In this document: positions 1-7,522 of the stretch, one piece after another | How the letters are laid out: each line of letters opens with the position of its first letter | Position numbering within the stretch: position 1 is the first letter of the stretch | DNA from: CAYMCV01 sp964389005 | GTDB lineage: Bacteria; Bacillota; Clostridia; Lachnospirales; Lachnospiraceae | Assembly (NCBI GenBank): GCA_964389005.1 | Contig: CAYMCV010000047.1 | Span: forward strand, 1-18,040 | Length of the DNA: 18,040 bases | Direction: 5' to 3' | The notes under the pieces: generated by a model | What the model was told of the DNA's origin: nothing | The model's input: only the letters and a program-made list of their open reading frames with translations | Database searches by the model: none | Translations under genes and position numbers: made by a program

Positions 1-206
1 CAATCGAGTATATGAAAATCTATGAACGTGAAGAAATGTTAGTCGAACAAGGCATCGAACAAGGCATTGAACAAGGCATCGAATCCATAGCATGCAACAT
101 GCTTCGGAAAAACAAATCATATGAGGAAATCACAGAAATTACGGGTCTTTCCATTGATAGGATTATGGAGTTAGAGAAAGACCTTCTTGTTACAAACCAA
201 GACTGA
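1..206 (+). CDS. Rpn family nuclease / PD-(D/E)XK transposase, C-terminal fragment (cut by window edge)
   Basis: The reading frame is open from base 3 to the TGA at 204-206, so the gene continues off the left edge and only about 67 C-terminal residues are seen. The visible part begins with IEYMKIYEREEMLVEQ, followed by three EQGI units and a helical tail that looks like a small helix-turn-helix (SYEEITEITGLSIDRIMEL). This layout (a 'YEREE' segment, an EQGI coiled repeat, then a short HTH-like tail) is typical of the C-terminus of Rpn/PF12784 recombination-promoting nucleases, which are abundant in Clostridia. The catalytic PD-(D/E)XK core would lie upstream and cannot be checked. The internal ATG at 12 is unlikely to be the real start because the frame stays open beyond it. 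A Rho-independent terminator follows 40 bases after the stop. The family call rests on the tail alone. Confidence 0.72.
   Translation, partial: IEYMKIYEREEMLVEQGIEQGIEQGIESIACNMLRKNKSYEEITEITGLSIDRIMELEKDLLVTNQD
45..80 (+). repeat. Three 12-bp tandem repeats encoding EQGI
   Basis: GAACAAGGCATC is repeated three times in register, with one C-to-T change in the middle copy. Each copy encodes Glu-Gln-Gly-Ile. It lies just before the C-terminal tail of the Rpn-type protein. Because the unit is a multiple of three, gain or loss of copies would keep the frame. Such repeats are common in this family and prone to slippage. Confidence 0.9.
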
Positions 207-246
207 TAAGGATAAGAAGAATCATTCGAATCATAATCAAAAAGAC

Positions 247-295
247 AATCCGTTGCGGAGATAGAAGTCGCTCTGCAACGGATTTTTGTTTTTAT
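247..295 (+). terminator. Rho-independent terminator after the Rpn-type gene
   Basis: The arms AATCCGTTGC (247-256) and GCAACGGATT (275-284) pair perfectly. The stem extends inward by four pairs (GGAG with CTCT, one G-T) around a 10-nt loop. The right arm runs into TTTTTGTTTTT. It lies 40 bases downstream of the Rpn-type stop codon and separates it from the lipoprotein gene. Confidence 0.9.
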
Positions 296-415
296 AGGAG
301 CAAGAAAAGAAGGATTACGAAGCACGACAAACGTAACGAAATATTGCACTGACAGAGCTCTTCTCGATAAAGTGGTGGATGCAGGGTGCACAGAGATTGT
401 GCCAAGACAAAAAAG
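296..415. other. Intergenic stretch with no supportable gene
   Basis: No start codon with a ribosome binding site opens a credible gene here. One plus-strand frame is open across most of the stretch and ends at a TGA near 420 (its tail reads DKVVDAGCTEIVPRQKS). It has no initiation codon and begins inside the terminator, so it is at best a gene remnant. I do not recognise it. Confidence 0.5.
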
Positions 416-442
416 TTGACAGGGGGGCAAATGTCGTATGAT
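416..442 (+). promoter_or_regulatory. Candidate sigma-A promoter for the lipoprotein gene
   Basis: A perfect -35 TTGACA (416-421) and a near-consensus -10 TATGAT (437-442) lie about 64 bases before the lipoprotein ATG. The spacer is only 15 bases, shorter than the usual 17, which lowers confidence. The upstream terminator at 247-295 implies that a promoter must lie in this gap. Confidence 0.5.
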
Positions 443-505
443 TAATTGAATCAAATTTCAAAGGATTAGATTCACGTGAAAAGACAGGGGAAGGGAGAAT
501 TTAAG

Positions 506-1390
506 ATGAAAAAGAAGTTACTAATAATGATTACTTTGGTTGTAAGCATAAGTATGATTGGAGGATGCAGTTTACTAAAAGCAGTATCCAATACCGGAGA
601 TAATGAGACCAAAGATACACAGGAAAGTGAATCTGAGGATGAATCCAAAGACAGCGGACTTCTCGATGGAATTAAGGATGCAGTAGCCGGAAAGTTCGAG
701 TTGAAGCAGGAAAGCATTACACTAGAGATGGGAACGGAATTAGGTGATGTTTCTGAATATGTCATTGCGGACAACTATGACGATATCACAATGGAAGTTG
801 CACCGCCGGATGGGGTAGATGAAGACGGTATGGAATTCTATTATCATTACTACGATGGTGATGAATGGCGTCATCCAACGCCGAATGTTCCAACATATGT
901 AACCTTCTCCAAAGGAGACAAAGCGCTTACGATGAATATTGAGTGGATTGATACAACGCCACCTACAATAGAGGATACTGAGCCGGTTGATTTTTACTTT
1001 GTCCATTTAGCTGATACTTCAAAAGTGAAGTTGTCTTATTGGCCTTGGATATTATACAATTCGGATGGAGATAAAATTGTCATGACAAAAGACAATTCTG
1101 GCATTTCAAAACTCAGTTACTCGGAAAAGTCGTTTAATGGTATAGAAATAGTCAAAGGTAGAATACCGTTCGAGAATTGTGTTGATGGAACAACATATCC
1201 ATATGAAATTGTATTGAGAGATGACGCAGGAAATGAAGCAGTATGTACAGTTGATGTAACGGTCCACTTCGATGTATCTCCGGAAACACGTCAGAAATTG
1301 ATAGATTTAGGCTACACAAATCCAGAAATCGATGTTGAAGCAGACCGTGTGGTCAAAGCTTATATGGAAAATCCAGAAAAGATACTGTAA
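506..1390 (+). CDS. Putative lipoprotein with an Ig-like region, function unknown
   Basis: A 294-residue protein. The ATG at 506 is chosen over the in-frame GTG at 476 because GAAGGGAG precedes it at good spacing and because it puts a classic lipoprotein signal at the N-terminus: basic MKKK, a hydrophobic core, and lipobox I-G-G-C with Cys21 as the expected lipidation site. A polar Glu/Asp/Ser/Lys-rich tether covers about residues 30-50. Around residues 149-260 the pattern TTPPTI ... DNSGIS ... YEIVLRDDAGNEAVCTVDVTV resembles bacterial Ig-like beta-sandwich domains found on cell-surface proteins. The last 30 residues look helical. It is probably anchored on the outer face of the membrane. It stands alone between a terminator and a tRNA unit, and no partner gene hints at its role. 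I do not recognise a specific family. Confidence 0.75.
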   Translation: MKKKLLIMITLVVSISMIGGCSLLKAVSNTGDNETKDTQESESEDESKDSGLLDGIKDAVAGKFELKQESITLEMGTELGDVSEYVIADNYDDITMEVAPPDGVDEDGMEFYYHYYDGDEWRHPTPNVPTYVTFSKGDKALTMNIEWIDTTPPTIEDTEPVDFYFVHLADTSKVKLSYWPWILYNSDGDKIVMTKDNSGISKLSYSEKSFNGIEIVKGRIPFENCVDGTTYPYEIVLRDDAGNEAVCTVDVTVHFDVSPETRQKLIDLGYTNPEIDVEADRVVKAYMENPEKIL

Positions 1391-1425
1391 GACCATAATT
1401 TCTTATTTTGTTTTTCATTTTTTAC

Positions 1426-1454
1426 TTGTCAACCCATAACATTTATGATAGAAT
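1426..1454 (+). promoter_or_regulatory. Promoter of the tRNA-Leu gene
   Basis: TTGTCA (1426-1431) and TAGAAT (1449-1454) are separated by exactly 17 bases. The predicted start of transcription near 1461 is about 22 bases upstream of the mature tRNA 5' end, which fits a short tRNA leader. The overlapping TATGAT at 1444-1449 would leave only a 12-base spacer and is not preferred. Confidence 0.7.
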
Positions 1455-1482
1455 GATTTTCGGCTGATGCAAAAAGACATGC

Positions 1483-1565
1483 GCCGGCGTGTCGGAATGG
1501 CAGACGAGGCAGACTCAAAATCTGTTGTGGGCAACCACGTATGGGTTCAAGTCCCATCGCCGGCA
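1483..1565 (+). tRNA. tRNA-Leu, anticodon CAA
   Basis: All arms can be drawn. The acceptor GCCGGCG (1483-1489) pairs with CGCCGGC (1558-1564), with discriminator A1565. The D-stem is TCG/CGA, and the D-loop contains GG. The anticodon stem GCAGA/TCTGT (one G-T pair) encloses the loop CTCAAAA, giving anticodon CAA at 1516-1518, which reads UUG Leu codons. A long variable arm (TGTGGGCAACCACG) marks a class II tRNA, and the T-arm is ATGGG-TTCAAGT-CCCAT. The 3' CCA is not encoded, because the acceptor end is followed by TAATAG, so CCA must be added by nucleotidyltransferase. Confidence 0.96.
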
Positions 1566-1571
1566 TAATAG

Positions 1572-1600
1572 AACTCACCTGTTCGTAAGGTGAGTTTTTT
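1572..1600 (+). terminator. Rho-independent terminator of the tRNA-Leu unit
   Basis: AACTCACCT (1572-1580) pairs perfectly with AGGTGAGTT (1588-1596) around a 7-base loop, and the right arm ends in six T. It begins seven bases after the tRNA, so the tRNA is a monocistronic unit. Confidence 0.92.
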
Positions 1601-1681
1601 ATATCATTGAGAAATTCATATGACATAATTCTTGCAATATGACAGATAACGTGGCAACATAGATATCAGGGAGGAAACTTC

Positions 1682-2053
1682 ATGGGTGGTGTTACGAAAT
1701 TAAGAAAGAAATATGGTCTGACGAAGCAGATGGAATGCAAAGAGGTCCAGAAGAAGATACATTGTTTCGTTACAGACCGTATAGAGGAGCGGGACATTGT
1801 TCCGTTCATTCGGCATATTGAGAAGTGCGAGAATTGTCGTGAGGAATTAACCATAGAATATTTGGTCATCATAGGATTACAGCGTTTGGATGAATCGGGG
1901 ACGTTTGATTTGGAATCGGAACTGGAAGATAAAATTCAAAAGAAACTGGAACATGTCGCATTGAAGCGACAGGTTCGATTTATGGCGATGACGATTGCAC
2001 TGGGAGCGGCGGTTGTTGCAGGATACTTTTTTGCAGTATTTCTGTTCTATTGA
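1682..2053 (+). CDS. Zinc-finger (zf-HC2) protein with C-terminal membrane anchor, anti-sigma-factor-like
   Basis: A 123-residue protein started by the ATG at 1682, with AGGGAGG upstream at good spacing. It has the zf-HC2 (anti-sigma zinc finger) pattern: Cys19 in MECKEVQ, then H45-x3-C49-x2-C52 in RHIEKCENCREEL. The final 23 residues (about 101-123) form one strongly hydrophobic helix ending in FLFY, so the zinc finger faces the cytoplasm and almost nothing is exposed outside. In characterised anti-sigma factors this finger clamps a sigma factor and an extracytoplasmic part senses the signal. Here no such part and no sigma gene are seen in the window, so the anti-sigma role is unproven. It ends 26 bases before polA and is probably co-transcribed with it. 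Confidence 0.8.
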   Translation: MGGVTKLRKKYGLTKQMECKEVQKKIHCFVTDRIEERDIVPFIRHIEKCENCREELTIEYLVIIGLQRLDESGTFDLESELEDKIQKKLEHVALKRQVRFMAMTIALGAAVVAGYFFAVFLFY

Positions 2054-2079
2054 TTAAACTTAAGAAAACGGAGAATGGG

Positions 2080-4737
2080 ATGAGTGACAAAATAGTCTTC
2101 ATTGACGGACACAGCATATTGAATCGTGCTTTTTACGGCGTTCCGGAACTTACCAATGCGAGTGGTTTGCATACCAATGCAGTATTTGGCTTTTTAAATA
2201 TGATGTTTAAGATTATAGACGAGGAACAACCGCAGTATCTTGCGGTTGCTTTTGATGTAAAAGCGCCAACATTTCGGCACTTGATGTACGACGCATATAA
2301 AGGAACCAGGAAACCGATGCCACAGGAATTGCATGAACAGGTGCCCATCATCAAGGAAGTATTACAGGCAATGCAGATTCTTGTTATGGAACAGCCTGGG
2401 CTTGAAGCAGACGACATTCTTGGTACAATGGCAAAGCGTGCGGAGCGCGAAGGCTTTGATGTATCGCTTGTTTCCGGTGACAGAGATTTGTTACAGATTG
2501 CTACGGAACACATCAAAATCCGAATTCCCAAGACCAAGGGTGGCAAAACAGAAGTTGAGGATTATTACGCAAAAGATGTAGAAGCGTTGTATCATGTGAC
2601 ACCGTTACAGTTTATTGAGCTAAAAGCACTGATGGGCGATACGGCGGACAACATTCCGGGGGTTCCGAAGATAGGTGAGAAGACTGCCACCGAACTGATG
2701 GTAACCTATGGTTCGCTTGATGAAATCTACGCGCATTTGGACGACATCAGCAAGAACTCTATCAGAGAGAGTTTGCGTGAGAACAAAGAACTTGCCGATT
2801 TAAGTAAAAAACTTGCAACCATCTGTATTGACGGTGATATTCCATATGAGATTGCACAGGCGCGTTTGGGTGAGTTGTACACCGCTGAAGCATATGAACT
2901 GTTTAAAAAATTAGAATTTAAGGCTTTCTTTGCACGCTTTTCCAAGGAGGCATCCGCAGTCACACAGAGTGAAGAATTGTGCTCGATTGACAGCCTTATA
3001 AAGGCAGAAGAAGTATTCATGAAAGCCATGCAACAGATGCGTATGGGAATCGGAATTACAAGCATCGGGGTGGCATTATCTTTTGAGAAGGATAAGGCAT
3101 ATTTTCTAAAAATTACTTCTGAAATTACGGAGCAATGGCTGAAAGATTGTATTGCGAAATTTTTAGATCAGGAAAATCGGCAAATTGCGGTTTTTGACAT
3201 AAAGAAACACTATAACTTTTTTGCGCCGGTATTACGGGCACATGCAACCGAGTCGGCGCAGCATATCGCCAATCATTTTTTTGATATCATGATTGGGGCA
3301 TTTTTACTGAATCCGTTGAAGAATGATTATGAATCGACAGATGTAGCAATAGAGCATTTGGCTAAAAATTACCCGACATATGCGCAAGAATTTGGAAAAG
3401 CAGGAGATGAGGAAGCAAGTCAAAAACATCCGGAAGCATATGCGAACTATGTTTGCAGAGAGGCAATGATTGCATACGGTGCAGCCACAGTGATTCAAGA
3501 GAAACTGGACGAAGCAGGAATGGATGCACTGTTCCGTGATGTTGAGATGCCCTTAACGCTGGTTTTGTACGAAATGCAGACTCAAGGAATTCGCATCAAA
3601 CCGCAGATACTTGCGGATTACGGCGTTGAATTAAATGAGAAAATTACACTTTTGGAGCGTGAGATTCTTAAAGAAGCCGGCACGGATTTTAACATCAATT
3701 CACCGAAGCAATTGGGGGAAGTTCTATTTGAACAGATGTGTTTGCCGGGTGGCAAAAAAACCAAAACAGGTTATTCCACAGCCGCGGATGTCTTGGACAA
3801 ACTTGCCGTTGATTATCCGTTTGTGAAGAAAATACTGGAATATCGCGGGTTGACCAAACTAAAATCGACATATATAGATGGATTACGAGAATACATTGGA
3901 GAAGACGAAAGAATTCATTCGACGTTTAATCAGACCATCACAGCAACGGGGCGTATCAGTTCCACGGAGCCGAATTTACAGAATATCCCGATTCGTATGG
4001 AAATGGGACGTCTGATTCGCAAAGCATTCGTGCCGAAAGACGGCTGTATCTTCATGGATGCAGACTATTCTCAGATTGAACTTCGAATTTTGGCACATAT
4101 GTCTCAGGACGAACAGTTGATAGAAGCCTACCGAATGGCAGAAGACATACACAGAATTACGGCATCAAAGGTGTTTCATACGCCGTTTGAAGAAGTAACA
4201 GATTTACAGCGTCGCAATGCCAAAGCAGTCAATTTCGGTATTGTATACGGAATCAGTTCATTTGGATTGAGTCAGGATTTGAGCATTTCCACCAAGGAGG
4301 CAAGTACCTATATCAAAGAATACTTCGAAACTTACCCGTCTGTGAAGGCATTTTTAGATGGTTGTGTATCGGAAGCAAAAGATAAAGGATATTCTGTTAC
4401 GATGTTTCAAAGAAGGAGACCGATGCCGGAATTGAAGTCCTCCAATTTCATGCAACGCAGTTTCGGGGAGCGTGTCGCCATGAATGCGCCCATACAGGGA
4501 ACAGCTGCGGACATCATGAAAATTGCGATGATTAAGGTCAGGGACAGTCTGATTGCGCATGGCTTGGAATCAAGAATTTTGTTGCAGGTACACGATGAAT
4601 TGTTGTTGGAAGTGCATCAAAATGAGACAGAAATTGTAGAGCGAATATTGACCGAAGAAATGGAACATGCCGCGAACCTTGCGGTTCATCTGGATGTGGA
4701 TGTGCATACGGGAAACAACTGGTATGAGGCGAAGTAA
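2080..4737 (+). CDS. polA: DNA polymerase I
   Basis: An 885-residue family A DNA polymerase for Okazaki fragment maturation and repair synthesis. The ATG at 2080 follows GGAG by 6 bases; an upstream in-frame TTG at 2050 would overlap the previous gene and lacks a good site. The N-terminal 5'-nuclease (about 1-290) is intact: FIDGHSILNRAFYG, KGTRKPMP, GLEADDILG, SGDRDLLQ and GDTADNIPGVPKIGEKTA. The central 3'-5' exonuclease domain (about 310-470) is degenerate. No D-x-E motif is seen where exo I should be, and the exo II region reads KKHYNFFAP, without the usual Asp. Proofreading is therefore probably lost, as in Bacillus-type enzymes. The polymerase domain is complete: motif A DADYSQIELRILAH (660-673), motif B from RRNAKAVNFG to IVYG (711-724) and motif C QVHDE (836-840). 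coaE follows after 23 bases. Confidence 0.98.
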   Translation: MSDKIVFIDGHSILNRAFYGVPELTNASGLHTNAVFGFLNMMFKIIDEEQPQYLAVAFDVKAPTFRHLMYDAYKGTRKPMPQELHEQVPIIKEVLQAMQILVMEQPGLEADDILGTMAKRAEREGFDVSLVSGDRDLLQIATEHIKIRIPKTKGGKTEVEDYYAKDVEALYHVTPLQFIELKALMGDTADNIPGVPKIGEKTATELMVTYGSLDEIYAHLDDISKNSIRESLRENKELADLSKKLATICIDGDIPYEIAQARLGELYTAEAYELFKKLEFKAFFARFSKEASAVTQSEELCSIDSLIKAEEVFMKAMQQMRMGIGITSIGVALSFEKDKAYFLKITSEITEQWLKDCIAKFLDQENRQIAVFDIKKHYNFFAPVLRAHATESAQHIANHFFDIMIGAFLLNPLKNDYESTDVAIEHLAKNYPTYAQEFGKAGDEEASQKHPEAYANYVCREAMIAYGAATVIQEKLDEAGMDALFRDVEMPLTLVLYEMQTQGIRIKPQILADYGVELNEKITLLEREILKEAGTDFNINSPKQLGEVLFEQMCLPGGKKTKTGYSTAADVLDKLAVDYPFVKKILEYRGLTKLKSTYIDGLREYIGEDERIHSTFNQTITATGRISSTEPNLQNIPIRMEMGRLIRKAFVPKDGCIFMDADYSQIELRILAHMSQDEQLIEAYRMAEDIHRITASKVFHTPFEEVTDLQRRNAKAVNFGIVYGISSFGLSQDLSISTKEASTYIKEYFETYPSVKAFLDGCVSEAKDKGYSVTMFQRRRPMPELKSSNFMQRSFGERVAMNAPIQGTAADIMKIAMIKVRDSLIAHGLESRILLQVHDELLLEVHQNETEIVERILTEEMEHAANLAVHLDVDVHTGNNWYEAK

Positions 4738-4760
4738 AGCCCATTGATAGGAGAAGAAAC

Positions 4761-5363
4761 ATGAAGGTCATAGGAATCACAGGCGGTGTCGGCTCCGGCA
4801 AATCAACCGTACTGAAGTATCTGCGAAACAATTATCCGTGTGAAGTCCTTGTTGCCGATGACATCGGACATGAGGTACAGCAAAAAGGACAACAGGCATA
4901 TGGCGAATTGGTTTCTTTATTGGGTCAGGAGATTCTGCGCGCAGACGGTGAAATCGACCGTACAAAAATGGCCGCGCGTATGTTTGGAGATTCCGATTTA
5001 CGAAAAAAGTGTGAGGGAATCGTTCATCCGGCGGTGCGCGAGCGAATTGAAGAAGGTTTGAAAGCAGCAGAGTGTAAAGGAATTCCGGTTGCTTTTATTG
5101 AGGCGGCTTTGTTGGTTGAAGCCGGATATCTGGAAATTCTCGATGAATTGTGGTATATTTATGCAGATAAAAGTTCACGCAAAACACGATTGGTTAACAG
5201 CCGCGGTTACACGGAAGAGAAATGCGAATCCATTATGGAATCGCAGTTATCGGATGAGGAGTTTCGCGAAAACGCGACAACTGTAATAAGAAATAACGGT
5301 GATGTGGAAGAGACATACAGACAAATAGATGAATGCATGGGAGAGTACAAATGGCGGGTGTGA
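4761..5363 (+). CDS. coaE: Dephospho-CoA kinase
   Basis: A 200-residue cytosolic P-loop kinase for the last step of coenzyme A synthesis, phosphorylating the ribose 3'-OH of dephospho-CoA with ATP. The Walker A loop GGVGSGKST is at residues 8-16. The VADDIGHEVQQ segment matches the conserved CoaE substrate-binding motif, and LVNSRG.TEE matches the C-terminal lid/arginine region. Length is normal for the family. The ATG at 4761 is preceded by AGGAGAAG. It lies directly behind polA, a common Firmicute pairing, and its last 13 bases overlap the start of the FtsA-like gene, so the two are likely translationally coupled. Confidence 0.97.
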   Translation: MKVIGITGGVGSGKSTVLKYLRNNYPCEVLVADDIGHEVQQKGQQAYGELVSLLGQEILRADGEIDRTKMAARMFGDSDLRKKCEGIVHPAVRERIEEGLKAAECKGIPVAFIEAALLVEAGYLEILDELWYIYADKSSRKTRLVNSRGYTEEKCESIMESQLSDEEFRENATTVIRNNGDVEETYRQIDECMGEYKWRV

Positions 5364-7489
5364 AAAAGTATCCGGGACAGCCGATATTTGGATTGGATAT
5401 CGGGACGAGAAGCGTCGTAGGAACTGTGGGTTACCGAAATCAAGATTCCTTTTTTGTCATGGCACAGGAAACGAAGATGCATGAGACGAGAGCTATGCTG
5501 GACGGACAAATTCATGATATTGCGAAGGTAAGCGAAACCATTACCGAGGTGTGTGATGCGCTGGAAGAAAAACTTCACATGAAACCGGAAGAAGTTTGTA
5601 TTGCGGCTGCAGGACGTGTGTTAAAGACACAAAATGCGCATGTGAAGATGGAATTCGACCGAGACACCGTCGTGACGGCGGAAGAACTGTTCGCATTGAC
5701 TTCACTCGGTGTCGAGAAGGCATTTGCCCAGTTTCAGCAGGCGGAAGAAACAGAGGAGAAGTTTTATTGTGTCGGTCATTCGGTGATTCGATACTATATC
5801 AACGGAAATATCATTGGGAATCCGGAGGGACATAAGGCGAGAACGATGGAAGCGGATTTGATTGCGACTTTTTTGCCGGATGATGTTGTTGACGGATTGT
5901 ATCGTGCTGTCGAGGGCGCAGGACTGCGTGTCGCGAATTTAACGCTAGAGCCGATTGCTGCAATTCAGGTTGCCATTCCGGAAAAATTCCGCATGCTAAA
6001 TATCGCATTGGTGGATGTAGGCGCAGGTACATCGGATATCTGTATAACCAAGGACGGCAGTATTGTCGCATACGGTATGATACCTTGTGCCGGTGACAGT
6101 CTGACGGAACTGATTGCGCAACACTGTCTTGTGGAATTTGCGGTTGCAGAGCAGATCAAACTCGACATTGCAGATAAAGAAGAAGTGACCTATGAAGACA
6201 TCATGTGTCTGAAGCAAACCATTACACGCGAAGAAGTTTTACGGATACTGGAGTCGCAGATTGCGGATTTGGCTCAAAAAGCGGCCGATTGCATCATGAA
6301 AGCAAACGGTGACAAACCGGTCAGTGCTGTGTTTGTTGTCGGCGGTGGCGGAAAAATTGCCGGTTATACGAAACAACTGGCCAACGCACTTGGGATCGAG
6401 GAGACAAGGGTTGCTTTGCGTGGTGAGGAAGTAATGCATCAAATCAACTTTCCACCGGAAATCAAAAAAGATGCGTTGTTGGTGACACCCATCGGCATTT
6501 GTCTTAATTTTTATGAACAAAATAACAATTTTGTTTTTGTGAATTTTAATGAGGAACGAATCAAATTATACGACAACAATCACCTTGCGGTGGTGGATGC
6601 GGCGATGCAGGCAAATTATCCGACGGATGCGCTTTTTCCGAAGCGCGGCAAGGAATTGAATTATTATGTAAACCAAAAAGCGCGTATTACGCGCGGTGAA
6701 CTCGGCGAGTCCGCGCAGATCTCGGTCAATCGTGAACCTGCGGATATTAACACACCGATTCATGCAAACGACATCATTCTGATTTGTGAGGCGACAGCGG
6801 GGGCACCTGCACGGGAAACCATCGAGCACTTGCCGGAGTTTAAGGCTTTTATTACATTGGATATCAATGGTAAAAAAATCAAACTTCCGAAATTTGCGAC
6901 CGTGAATCGCAAATTGCAACCCGGTTCCTACGAAATCAAAGAGGGCGATCGAATAGAATTCCTCGACTACTATACGATGGGACAGATTCTCAAATTCATG
7001 GATATGGAGGAACTCAAAGATGCGAAGCTTCTGGTCAATCATGAGGTTGCCAACTTAAGAACGCGAGTGTATGAGAATTTCTCGGTATCAATTACGACAG
7101 GAAAGATTGAGAAAGGCACTAAAAAGGCGAAAATGGCACCTGCAAGAGTGGGCAGACCCTCCAAAAAGAGAGTCAATGCAGATGCAGTATTACAACCCGC
7201 CGAGCATATCGAACCGATTCCGGAAACGATTGAGGAACCGAAGGTCGAATTGCCGACATCGGATGCCATCATTATGGAAGAATTGAGAGAAGTTACGGTG
7301 ATTGTCAACAAAGCACCCGTAACGCTCAAAGGAAAAAGCGCCTACGTCTTTGTGGATGTGTTTGATTACATCTCTTTTGATTTGACAAAATCGGACGGAC
7401 GGACTATTATGACTAAATTGAACGGAAGAAATGCGCAATACATGGAGAACTTGAATCAGGGTGATGTCCTTGACATTTACTGGGAATAA
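5351..7489 (+). CDS. FtsA-like actin-family ATPase with a long C-terminal extension
   Basis: A 712-residue protein. The ATG at 5351, behind GGGAGAG, is preferred over the ATG at 5333. The first 380 residues have the actin/FtsA/Hsp70 fold signatures: phosphate-1 GLDIGTRS (14-21), an inserted FtsA-type SHS2-like segment (about 85-190), phosphate-2 VDVGAGTSD (221-229) and the adenosine motif VVGGGGK (from about 329). FtsA proteins polymerise and tether FtsZ to the membrane. Canonical FtsA is about 420-440 residues, so about 300 residues are extra. The extension seems to hold three modules of similar pattern (about 391-481, 498-582, 648-712), each starting with two short strands like FITLDINGKKIKLP or VTVIVNKAPVTLKG. 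A basic linker containing GRPSKKR (601-607) precedes the third. No C-terminal amphipathic FtsA membrane helix is evident. It may be a cell-shape or division ATPase distinct from the main FtsA. Confidence 0.8.
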   Translation: MAGVKKYPGQPIFGLDIGTRSVVGTVGYRNQDSFFVMAQETKMHETRAMLDGQIHDIAKVSETITEVCDALEEKLHMKPEEVCIAAAGRVLKTQNAHVKMEFDRDTVVTAEELFALTSLGVEKAFAQFQQAEETEEKFYCVGHSVIRYYINGNIIGNPEGHKARTMEADLIATFLPDDVVDGLYRAVEGAGLRVANLTLEPIAAIQVAIPEKFRMLNIALVDVGAGTSDICITKDGSIVAYGMIPCAGDSLTELIAQHCLVEFAVAEQIKLDIADKEEVTYEDIMCLKQTITREEVLRILESQIADLAQKAADCIMKANGDKPVSAVFVVGGGGKIAGYTKQLANALGIEETRVALRGEEVMHQINFPPEIKKDALLVTPIGICLNFYEQNNNFVFVNFNEERIKLYDNNHLAVVDAAMQANYPTDALFPKRGKELNYYVNQKARITRGELGESAQISVNREPADINTPIHANDIILICEATAGAPARETIEHLPEFKAFITLDINGKKIKLPKFATVNRKLQPGSYEIKEGDRIEFLDYYTMGQILKFMDMEELKDAKLLVNHEVANLRTRVYENFSVSITTGKIEKGTKKAKMAPARVGRPSKKRVNADAVLQPAEHIEPIPETIEEPKVELPTSDAIIMEELREVTVIVNKAPVTLKGKSAYVFVDVFDYISFDLTKSDGRTIMTKLNGRNAQYMENLNQGDVLDIYWE

Positions 7490-7522
7490 TTTGCGTATCG
7501 ATACTTCGGAATGGAGACGGTT

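Noticed and set aside
296..415. Possible decayed gene ending at the TGA near 420
   Set aside because: No start codon, no ribosome site, and the frame begins inside a terminator. I cannot match the short peptide to a family.
20..454. Minus-strand open frame of 144 codons over the Rpn-type end and the intergenic region
   Set aside because: It runs antisense through the Rpn-type coding sequence and its terminator, its composition is Ser/Cys/Ile-rich without domain features, and the SMPC repeats are just the reverse of the EQGI repeat.
1483..1565. tRNA-Leu as an integration site of a mobile element
   Set aside because: Elements usually enter at the tRNA 3' end. Here the 3' side leads straight to a terminator and the polA cluster, with no integrase and no repeated tRNA end.
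7495..7504. Palindrome GTATCGATAC between the FtsA-like gene and walJ
   Set aside because: Ten bases is short enough to occur by chance. It has no T-tract and no second copy in the gap.
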